A DNA stretch of 64,000 nucleotides from IMG/VR virus record IMGVR_UViG_3300008448_000012, positions 1 through 64,000 of that record. One strand, 5' to 3'. Below, in pieces: positions 13,060 through 19,251 of this stretch. The notes below the pieces were generated by a model. The model saw only the letters and a list, made by a program, of their open reading frames with translations, was not told where the DNA came from and made no database searches. The translations under genes and the position numbers were made by a program. Source of the DNA: a virus. Each line of letters opens with the position of its first letter. Position 1 is the stretch's first letter.

Positions 13060-13364
13060 AAAATATGTTTTAATTGGTTTTTGGTGACTAATTAAATGTC
13101 CCCTCTGCGTTCAGTTGTACACATAGACGCTCAGCTACCTGATTGTCTCATGAGATACCTGTTACGATGGTTACCAGCCTATCACTATCTGGTAACTGTA
13201 TCTCGGATCGGTGTGTGTACAACTGCCTAGCCTTGGGAACTAGGTTATGACGCATTAAACAATTGTCAGTATAGATTCATCAACTGACTTGCTACATTTA
13301 GTCTCTCACCCATAATATAGGTAGTAGCTTTACTCTATATGTCCTAAAACATATAGAATAGGGT
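13060..13364. other. Gene-free structured stretch 2
   Basis: About 300 bases with nested stems. An outer GTTGTACACA (13114) pairs with TGTGTACAAC (13214), then GAGATAC (13152) with GTATCTC (13198), then GTTACCAG (13170) with CTGGTAAC (13189). Further hairpins are CCTAG/CTAGG (13226-13244), GTCAGT/ACTGAC (13265-13288) and CTATATGT/ACATATAG (13335-13356). No credible frame exists. This is strong evidence for a structured RNA; strand and family are unknown. Confidence 0.65.
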
Positions 13365-13391
13365 AAAAAAAGAGCCCTGTTACAGGCTCTT
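13365..13391 (-). terminator. Intrinsic terminator
   Basis: AGAGCCTG / CAGGGCTCT on the minus strand around a TAA loop, followed by seven T. It overlaps the stop codon of the 60-residue gene at 13390 and isolates structured stretch 2 from it. Confidence 0.9.
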
Positions 13392-13572
13392 AATTAAATA
13401 GTTCATTCACTACAGACATTTGACCCAACTTTTTCCCAGCCTCAGCTATATTCTTTATTGTATTATAAATATATTCTTCAGCCTTATTAGGATTGTTATG
13501 ATGGTCTCTAACAGCTTTAAATATCTGTGCTATCTTAATCTCAACGAGATCATTATATTCTTTTTCTGTCAT
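13390..13572 (-). CDS. Hypothetical 60-residue helical protein
   Basis: MTEKEYNDLVEIKIAQIFKA… then NPNKAEEYIYNTIKNIAEAG and VVNELFN. Fully helical pattern; probably a small dimer. It is a single-gene unit with its own terminator. Function unknown. Confidence 0.6.
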   Translation of the reverse strand: MTEKEYNDLVEIKIAQIFKAVRDHHNNPNKAEEYIYNTIKNIAEAGKKLGQMSVVNELFN

Positions 13573-13823
13573 GGCTTTTGGTTTAATTAGTTAATAATGC
13601 TATATGTATGTCTGATATTTCCTTATTTTCAACTGTCCATAAATATATATGACAGGCATGAAGTGGTCTCACAACAGCTAATTTACAGCTCAGCAACTAT
13701 ATTTTCTGCTGTATTTCCCCACCCTTACAGTCACATATGACCCACCCTTATATATAATACGTACGTTTTGTTTAACGATAATTCCAAAAACACGGCATTT
13801 TTTCATTCAGCGTTAAACAAAAT
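13573..13823. promoter_or_regulatory. Gene-free stretch with paired repeats
   Basis: About 250 bases without a gene. It holds two copies of CCCACCCTTA (13718 and 13741, 23 bases apart) and a 12-base inverted repeat, TTTTGTTTAACG at 13766 and CGTTAAACAAAA at 13811. It lies between the strongly terminated gene at 13863 and the start of the gene at 13572, so it should contain the latter's promoter and possible operators. Confidence 0.45.
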
Positions 13824-13856
13824 GAGTTCCCCACTACTGTGTGTAGTGAGGAACTC
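13818..13856 (-). terminator. Strong intrinsic terminator
   Basis: GAGTTCCTCACTAC / GTAGTGGGGAACTC on the minus strand form a 14-pair stem (one G-U) with a 5-base loop, followed by ATTTTGTTT. It lies just past the gene at 13863 and fits a highly transcribed unit. Confidence 0.9.
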
Positions 13857-13862
13857 AATTCA

Positions 13863-14270
13863 TCAGATTGCATTAGCAAGTGCACTAACGCTTGCACTAT
13901 CAAGGCTGTAGGTTTTAACCGCTTCGTTAACCATTGCATTGATGCGTGCTTCGAGGGTTGCATCATCAACAAACGCTTGACCCAACTCTTCAATTGTGCT
14001 GAAGATTGCTGTTGCAGTGAGACGGTCTTTAACACCAAACGTACCGTCTGCATTAGCAATTGGTTTACCATTTGTGTCAAGACGTGCACCATAACTCTTC
14101 TCTTTAGCCAGCACGTAGAATGGGAATTTACCTTTCAGGTCATCACCCTTGTTGATTCCCAAAGATTCCATTTGGCGTGCAAAGATGTGGATTCTCTCAC
14201 CCTTCGCAGTGTAACCTGAAAATGCACCATTCGCACTGAAGTTACCGTTGTTAATCACAAACTTTTTCAT
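13863..14270 (-). CDS. Abundant 135-residue protein of unknown function, first leftward gene
   Basis: The ATG at 14270 gives MKKFVINNGNFSANGAFSGY…; the longer frame would include the structured leader. Features: GERIHIFARQMESLGINKGD, KGKFPFYVLAKEKSYGARLD, then a helical end (EELGQAFVDDATLEARINAM). The N-terminal part could be a small beta barrel, possibly OB-like and DNA-binding, but no signature decides this. Codons differ from the neighbours: more NNC and CGT, as in the capsid gene. That suggests high expression. A long leader and a strong terminator frame it. Confidence 0.75.
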   Translation of the reverse strand: MKKFVINNGNFSANGAFSGYTAKGERIHIFARQMESLGINKGDDLKGKFPFYVLAKEKSYGARLDTNGKPIANADGTFGVKDRLTATAIFSTIEELGQAFVDDATLEARINAMVNEAVKTYSLDSASVSALANAI

Positions 14271-14379
14271 CTGTTTCGATTTTTGAAATGTGCGTTTCAT
14301 CAAATGGGGGACACCCCCAACCACACAACTCGCACTGGGGGTCTTAATCTGGAGTAGCCTCCTCTCCCTTCTATACAAC
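14271..14379 (-). promoter_or_regulatory. Leader with two exclusive hairpins
   Basis: On the transcript, ACCCCCA (14342-14336) can pair with TGGGGGT (14319-14313), or the GGGGG of the latter can pair with CCCCC (14310-14306). The two stems share one strand, so they exclude each other, as in attenuators or switches. No known riboswitch class is recognised. Confidence 0.5.
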
Positions 14380-14380
14380 G

Positions 14381-14466
14381 CTAGGGGGTATTCCAGAAAA
14401 ATTTCAGTTTTCCTTTCCTCAGATGGCTAGGGGGGCCTTAGGAAAAAAATTTTTTACCCTAGGGGG
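14381..14466. repeat. Three CTAGGGGG direct repeats in the divergent region
   Basis: CTAGGGGG starts at 14381, 14427 and 14459 in an otherwise AT-rich stretch between the leftward and rightward gene blocks. It is probably a binding site for a regulator or an origin/packaging element. Nothing else of note lies in 14467-14579 except runs of A/T and a G-rich patch (GGGGTGGAGGGTGGG). Confidence 0.6.
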
Positions 14467-14579
14467 ACAACACTTCTAGCCTTATTACGGCCCTATTAAA
14501 TTTTTATTTGATCTTCATATCAAGAAATGTCTCTATCTTTGGGGTGGAGGGTGGGTTTTGAAAACATAATCTTTTGTAT

Positions 14580-14825
14580 ATGGTAGTATTATATGTTTTG
14601 GGGTTTTTGATTTTTCTTGCATTGGTGTTTGGATTTGTTGGTTCTGTAGAGATGACAATTGGTATGGAGCTAAATACGCTTAACACTCCATTCTATAAGA
14701 TTGGAATATTTTCTCAGAGATATGTTCTTGAAGATGGAAGTGTAGAGGATGAATTGATTATAGGGTTGTTCTTTGTCAATATTGTGTTTCTGTTCTTGAA
14801 GAATGTTGAACAAGAAGATGAATGA
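14580..14825 (+). CDS. Small membrane protein, first rightward gene
   Basis: 81 residues from ATG at 14580: MVVLYVLGFLIFLALVFGFV… forms one membrane segment (about 2-22). A second hydrophobic stretch (LIIGLFFVNIVFLFL) lies near the C-terminus, which ends acidic (EQEDE). A two-pass inner-membrane protein is likely. Function unknown. Confidence 0.6.
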   Translation: MVVLYVLGFLIFLALVFGFVGSVEMTIGMELNTLNTPFYKIGIFSQRYVLEDGSVEDELIIGLFFVNIVFLFLKNVEQEDE

Positions 14826-14861
14826 TTTTGGCATAATATGGCATTAATATAATTAATGGTA

Positions 14862-14892
14862 TTTGATAATAGTAAATATGTCCCTACCTTTG
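14862..14892 (+). promoter_or_regulatory. Bacteroidetes-type promoter
   Basis: TTTG, 19 bases, then TACCTTTG: a full match to the Bacteroidetes -33/-7 consensus (TTTG … TAnnTTTG). It sits 14 bases before the ATG at 14907 and presumably drives the small-gene/terminase operon. Confidence 0.75.
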
Positions 14893-14906
14893 TATTGTAA
14901 TTAAAT

Positions 14907-15266
14907 ATGGAATCTAATAGGAAAATAATAAGTCAGAAGCTTAAATGCTCATTGCCAGATGGTTATGTATTGGCTGAGAAGTATTATTCTATTCTGTCTG
15001 TTATTAATAATTTGAATTTGACAGAGAGAGAAATACAGCTCATTGCATTTACAGCTATTAAGGGAAACATTAGTTATGCCAATAATAGGGAAGAGTTCTG
15101 CAAGAAGTATGGAAGCTCTGAAGCTACAATATATAATATTATATCTAAGCTTAAGAAGATTGGTGTTCTAGTGAAGGATGGGAATAAGGTGAAGGTGAAT
15201 CCTGTTATTGCTTTGGATTTTGAGAGTCAGCTTTATTTGGAAGTAAAACTTTTACATGGAGATTGA
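14907..15266 (+). CDS. Winged-helix DNA-binding protein
   Basis: 119 residues. The segment LTEREIQLIAFTAIKGNISY, then EEFCKKYGSSEATIYNIISK and LKKIGVLVKDGNKVKVNP, reads as a helix-turn-helix followed by a wing. It is likely a transcription or packaging regulator. First gene after a strong promoter, at the head of the operon that ends in terminase and portal. It overlaps the HU/IHF gene by 11 bases. Confidence 0.75.
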   Translation: MESNRKIISQKLKCSLPDGYVLAEKYYSILSVINNLNLTEREIQLIAFTAIKGNISYANNREEFCKKYGSSEATIYNIISKLKKIGVLVKDGNKVKVNPVIALDFESQLYLEVKLLHGD

Positions 15267-15681
15267 CGTTAAACCAAGGAGCATGTCCATGAAGGACTAT
15301 TTGATTAGGGTGTTGGCTGTAAAGACAAGAACATCTGAGAAGGTTATTGAGTCTGTGGTGAACCATCAGTTTCAGTCAGCCAATGTGGCTATGAGAGAAC
15401 ATAATAGTGTAGAGCTGTCTGGATTTGGAAAGTTCTATTTTAATGTGAAGAAAGCTGAGAAGCATTTGATCAAGCTGAATTCAAAGAAGGAGTTTTTTGA
15501 GAAGAAGCTTACAGAGGATTTGAACGAGCAAGCTAGGAATAGGTATACAGTGTCTTTGACAAATGTTATTGCAGACATTCAGTATATAGAGTCAAAAATA
15601 AAAACCAATGAATTTCAGACAGATTTACGAGGGATGGAAGAACAAGCTGATTCCAGCCTCGGACATGAAGGAGAGGATTAA
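15256..15681 (+). CDS. HU/IHF-family DNA-binding protein
   Basis: 141 residues. Residues 12-66 match the HU/IHF fold: a helical N-terminus (SMKDYLIRVLAVKTRTSEKV), then VELSGFGKFYF (53-61), the conserved beta turn of this family. The usual arm is replaced by a coiled-coil extension (LIKLNSKKEFFEKKLTEDLN…). crAss-like phages carry IHF-subunit-like genes near the packaging genes. It probably bends DNA in packaging or transcription. Confidence 0.8.
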   Translation: MEIDVKPRSMSMKDYLIRVLAVKTRTSEKVIESVVNHQFQSANVAMREHNSVELSGFGKFYFNVKKAEKHLIKLNSKKEFFEKKLTEDLNEQARNRYTVSLTNVIADIQYIESKIKTNEFQTDLRGMEEQADSSLGHEGED

Positions 15682-15904
15682 GGAAGTTTCTGAACATAGG
15701 CTGGGGATTTGTGGTAAGTGTGAGTTCCAGTCTACAAACAGGAAGAAGTACAAAACGGTGAGATTGGATGTACATTGTACAAAGTGTGGGTGTACGCTCT
15801 CTGCGAAGACAGCATGTCTTTCCTGTAGCTGCCCAATTAAGCTCTGGAATGATGTTGTTTCTCAAGACGAAGAAGATGGGATTAAATCAGAAATCGATGG
15901 ATAA
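15608..15904 (+). CDS. Zinc-ribbon protein
   Basis: 98 residues: MNFRQIYEGWKNKLIPASDM…, then CGKCEF at about 36-39 and CTKCGCTLSAKTACLSCSCP (about 57-76). The seven or more Cys are arranged as in small phage zinc proteins that begin with a YEGW motif and end CP-x-x-x-W. The first 74 bases overlap the HU/IHF gene, yet YEGW supports the early start. Function unknown. Confidence 0.75.
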   Translation: MNFRQIYEGWKNKLIPASDMKERIKEVSEHRLGICGKCEFQSTNRKKYKTVRLDVHCTKCGCTLSAKTACLSCSCPIKLWNDVVSQDEEDGIKSEIDG

Positions 15905-16157
15905 TAACATTAAGATTAGGAAGGTGCCTCTTGAGATGTTTATAGAAATCCTTACAGATTTGTATAACAAGGGAGTGGATTATGTTGACATCATTGGTAT
16001 TCTGGATGAAACACAGGATTCCATTGGTATTTCTTTTTGTAAGGATTATATGGATGAGGAGCTGAAGGATAACTTCGACAAGATTCCAGTTTCAGTGAAG
16101 AAGAATGACCAGATTAATATCAGCTTGTCTGACGAAGATTTAAACCAATTATTATGA
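15897..16157 (+). CDS. Hypothetical 86-residue acidic protein
   Basis: The ATG at 15897 gives MDNNIKIRKVPLEMFIEILT… followed by YNKGVDYVDIIGILDETQDS and a C-terminal DQINISLSDEDLNQLL. Start and stop overlap both neighbours (8 and 4 bases). Likely helical. Context (the run of small genes before terminase) suggests a virion-assembly or DNA-binding accessory protein. Confidence 0.65.
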   Translation: MDNNIKIRKVPLEMFIEILTDLYNKGVDYVDIIGILDETQDSIGISFCKDYMDEELKDNFDKIPVSVKKNDQINISLSDEDLNQLL

Positions 16158-16333
16158 ACCCTGTAGTAGAAGCATGGATTGTTATTGAGAAACTTGGAGC
16201 TCTTGTAGCTACACCAGGTATTTCAGAAGATGTAAAGACGGTAGCAAACCAACAAATTAAAAAGTTGATTGAGGATGTTGTGGCTCCTGGATTGACAAAG
16301 CTTTCAGCCACAGCTTCGGGAATTGTGATGTAA
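16154..16333 (+). CDS. Hypothetical 59-residue protein
   Basis: ATGA overlap with the preceding gene and TAA at 16331. Product MNPVVEAWIVIEKLGALVAT… then a helix (VANQQIKKLIEDVVAPGLTK). Amphipathic, with no obvious membrane segment. Coupling to both neighbours makes it a credible gene. Confidence 0.65.
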   Translation: MNPVVEAWIVIEKLGALVATPGISEDVKTVANQQIKKLIEDVVAPGLTKLSATASGIVM

Positions 16334-16339
16334 TTAGCA

Positions 16340-16630
16340 ATGAGCAGAAAAACCAGCGAATATAACCAAATCATCCATATTCTGCAAGAACTACATAAGC
16401 TCTATCCAGAATGGAATATGGGCAGACATTTGGCAACAGCGTTAGATGGATATGGTGATGTGTGGGGATTGACAGATAAGGAGTTTGTTTTCCTTCTCTC
16501 CAAGTATAAGACAAGAATGGAGCTGGATATTCCACATGTGGAGGACAGCGAAGAGCTTGATAAGATAGTGAAGGGAGGAATGGATTTGGATAGTTTATTT
16601 AAAGAAGAAGACGATTATGGAGAATACTAA
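16340..16630 (+). CDS. Hypothetical 96-residue protein
   Basis: MSRKTSEYNQIIHILQELHK… contains YPEWNMGRHLATALDGYGDV and LTDKEFVFLLSKYKTRMELD, then a very acidic end (LFKEEDDYGEY). The 'P.W..G.HLATAL' segment is typical of small conserved proteins placed just before terminase in related phages, by recollection. It overlaps the next gene by 14 bases. Confidence 0.7.
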   Translation: MSRKTSEYNQIIHILQELHKLYPEWNMGRHLATALDGYGDVWGLTDKEFVFLLSKYKTRMELDIPHVEDSEELDKIVKGGMDLDSLFKEEDDYGEY

Positions 16631-16916
16631 CAATGTAGAAATTATAGGTGGGATAGTATTTGAAACTGATCCTAATAATATTCCTCCTTGTAATCCAGAA
16701 AACACCTGTGATATTATACAGGAATTTATTGGAGAAAGCGATGGTTCTTATGATCAATATCTAAGAATAAAAAGAGATTGTTTAAGAGAGATTGGGAATG
16801 TTGAGGATACTATTGAGTCTCATGCATCTAAAATTAGAGATTGCGTAAGCTACATAAAGGAACTTAAACAAGAAATGGATGAGGCTTTTAATAAATATAA
16901 ATCATCGTGGCAATAA
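16617..16916 (+). CDS. Hypothetical 99-residue protein
   Basis: MENTNNVEIIGGIVFETDPN… with two Cys in NPENTCDII, then a long helical C-terminus (VEDTIESHASKIRDCVSYIK…) that could form a coiled coil. It overlaps the flanking genes at both ends. Function unknown. Confidence 0.65.
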   Translation: MENTNNVEIIGGIVFETDPNNIPPCNPENTCDIIQEFIGESDGSYDQYLRIKRDCLREIGNVEDTIESHASKIRDCVSYIKELKQEMDEAFNKYKSSWQ

Positions 16917-17239
16917 TAAAGAAAACTACATACGTTAATACAGAGCTCGATTGGGCTGAGCAACAGCTCACATCATGGAAAGCTTATGTTGATGCCAATC
17001 CTCTTCATGAATTGAAGGATAGGATTGAGTGGAAACCTACAGCCAAGGGAGGAATGCTCCCAATGGTGATTGCTTCCATAGAGGCTCAAGGAAAGTTTAT
17101 ACAGGAAACAATGAAGAATTACCTAGCCCTACTTGAGGTGGTTGATAAGTTACGTAAGATAGAGGAAGCTAAGGTGGAAGTGAGAGGAAAAGGTGAGCTC
17201 AGCTCTATGGCTGAAGATTTTCTAAAATCAAGAAAATGA
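16907..17239 (+). CDS. Candidate small terminase subunit
   Basis: 110 residues, GTG start at 16907 overlapping the previous stop. Product MAIIKKTTYVNTELDWAEQQ…, a helical body (MVIASIEAQGKFIQETMKNY then LALLEVVDKLRKIEEAK) and a basic tail. ATGA overlap with the large terminase gene. Small terminases are short helical oligomers encoded just before the large subunit, and this gene fits by position and make-up. No sequence motif proves it. Confidence 0.55.
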   Translation: MAIIKKTTYVNTELDWAEQQLTSWKAYVDANPLHELKDRIEWKPTAKGGMLPMVIASIEAQGKFIQETMKNYLALLEVVDKLRKIEEAKVEVRGKGELSSMAEDFLKSRK

Positions 17240-19251
17240 AATCAATTGATTATAAAGATTGGTTCATTCAACAAAAACGACTGCCAGATAGAGAAAGTGA
17301 AGAATATAAAGCCTTTTACGATTTTCACAAGGACATTTGTTTGAATGGAGCGATGATGGGAGGAGTGTATATAAATCCATTCCTCTATTGGCATTTGAAC
17401 ATATGGCATACAGAGGTGGATGTTATTGATGAGAGAGGAAGGATCAGTCAGAGTTATGCCAATCCCTTGCTCAGGGATAATGAGTGGATAGTGACAAATG
17501 AGATAGATAGGGCTCAACAAGAAAAGAAAGGATTGGTTATTCTGGGAATCAGGCGTTTTGCCAAGTCTGTTCTTGAGGCTAGTTATATAGCATGGGGAGC
17601 TACATTTGATGAGAATAGTCAGAACATTATTGCTGGATTGAATGCTCCAGATATTAAGCTGATTACAGATAAAATTGACAAGGGATTAAACTTCCTTCCA
17701 GAAGCTTGGAGGTGGCAGAGAATTGAGGACAATTGGAAGAATCAGGTTACGCTGGGAATTAAAACAAAATCAGGGGAGAGGATTCCATTCTCCCAGATTC
17801 TTATTCGTAACTTGGATGAAGGTAATAACGAAGAGGCTATTGCAGGTACAAAGCCACGTAAGCTCATCATTGATGAGATCGGTAAGGGTAACTTTCTACG
17901 TGGTTTCCAGGCAGCTGTTCCTGGTTTCACAACACCCTATGGTTGGGGATGTTCTCCAATTCTTACGGGTACTGGGGGTGATATGAAGAGATTCATGGAT
18001 GCAAAGAGCTTGATGTTCGATGTAGACAACTTTAACTTCCTAACGTACAATAATGATAAAGATGACAGAAGAGTACATGGACTATTCATCTCCTACAAAT
18101 ACAGAATGGAAGCAAAAGAATCCTCCACGCTTGGAGCGTTTCTTGAAGAACCTGCTAGTAGCGATCTACACGAAATTCCTATGCTGGTTAGCAATGAGGA
18201 AAAAGCAGAGCAAATAACAACCAACAACTTAGAGCGTCTAAAGAAAGCAGGTGATAGAATTGCCTATCTCAAAGAGAAGATGTACTATCCCATGGAAGTG
18301 GATGATATATTCCTGAATGAGGATACAAACATCTTTGATATTGAAGCTGCTAAACGACAGAAAACCAGACTGTTATATAGTGAGAGGACAGGAACTCCAG
18401 TAGTTTTGTTCTCTGATGGAGAGAAGATTGCACATGAGTTTACAGATAAACGTCCAATCACCAACTTCCCTCTCAAGAACAGTGATTTGAAGGATGCTCC
18501 TGTAGTGATATATGAGTTTCCTGTAAATAACCCTCCATATGGATTGTATGTGGCAGGAGTTGACCCATACAGACAGGGGCAATCAGCATACTCAAGCTCT
18601 TTGGGAGCTGTGTACGTATATAAAAGAATGCATGATATTACAGGAGAGAAATACCAGGATATGTTTGTTGCTTCTTATGTAGCACGTCCTGATAAGAAAG
18701 AAACATGGGAAGAACAGGCTAGGTTGCTTATCAAGTATTACAATGCCAGAACCCTTTGTGAGAATGATGACATTTCTTTTATAGAATACATGAAGGCTAA
18801 GGGTGATGCACATTATTTGGAAAAGCAGCCACAGTGGTTGATGGAAGTGGTGCCAAACACCACAGTGAAAAGGGAATATGGAATTCATCGTTCTTCTCAG
18901 AAAATAATTGACTATCTTCACAACTGTTTAAAGAAATACTTGGAAGAGGTGATTCATATAGAGAAGGATGAGAATGGTAATATAACAAAGGAAGTTACAG
19001 GAGTGAGTAAGATATTCGATCCTGTTCTTCTAGAAGAAGTGATACAATACAATGATCAGGGTAACTTTGACCGTATTGTAGCAGCAGAACTTGCAATTGC
19101 CCAAGCATTTAAGATGAACCCCATCCTTGGAAAGGTTGGTGGGTCAGATGATGATAGGGTGGCTTCAATGTTTGCAAGAAAGCAAAAGAACACATTGTTC
19201 TCTGAATCCAGAGGACTATTTAATACTAACAAACGAAAATTGTTTACCTAA
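17236..19251 (+). CDS. terL: Terminase large subunit
   Basis: 671 residues. ATPase part: the P-loop-like LVILGIRRFAKS (about 100-111), Walker B RKLIIDEIGKG (about 208-217) and coupling motif ILTGTGGD (about 242-249). Nuclease part (RNase H fold): the first acidic motif YVAGVDPYRQG (D443), a second acidic cluster CENDD (508-512) and GNFDR (D612). It drives ATP-powered packaging of DNA into the procapsid through the portal and cuts the concatemer. The P-loop lacks the standard G-x4-GK[ST] glycine, as in other divergent TerLs. Its stop overlaps the portal start. Confidence 0.93.
   Translation: MKSIDYKDWFIQQKRLPDRESEEYKAFYDFHKDICLNGAMMGGVYINPFLYWHLNIWHTEVDVIDERGRISQSYANPLLRDNEWIVTNEIDRAQQEKKGLVILGIRRFAKSVLEASYIAWGATFDENSQNIIAGLNAPDIKLITDKIDKGLNFLPEAWRWQRIEDNWKNQVTLGIKTKSGERIPFSQILIRNLDEGNNEEAIAGTKPRKLIIDEIGKGNFLRGFQAAVPGFTTPYGWGCSPILTGTGGDMKRFMDAKSLMFDVDNFNFLTYNNDKDDRRVHGLFISYKYRMEAKESSTLGAFLEEPASSDLHEIPMLVSNEEKAEQITTNNLERLKKAGDRIAYLKEKMYYPMEVDDIFLNEDTNIFDIEAAKRQKTRLLYSERTGTPVVLFSDGEKIAHEFTDKRPITNFPLKNSDLKDAPVVIYEFPVNNPPYGLYVAGVDPYRQGQSAYSSSLGAVYVYKRMHDITGEKYQDMFVASYVARPDKKETWEEQARLLIKYYNARTLCENDDISFIEYMKAKGDAHYLEKQPQWLMEVVPNTTVKREYGIHRSSQKIIDYLHNCLKKYLEEVIHIEKDENGNITKEVTGVSKIFDPVLLEEVIQYNDQGNFDRIVAAELAIAQAFKMNPILGKVGGSDDDRVASMFARKQKNTLFSESRGLFNTNKRKLFT

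Noticed and set aside
13839-14219. Cys-rich plus-strand frame opposite the first leftward gene
   Set aside because: It is antisense to a gene with strong codon bias, leader and terminator. The Cys content comes from reverse-complemented GCA/ACA codons.
16120-16374. Minus-strand hydrophobic frame across the small genes at 16.1-16.3 kb
   Set aside because: It overlaps coupled plus-strand genes with ATGA joints and has no leader, so it is a shadow frame.
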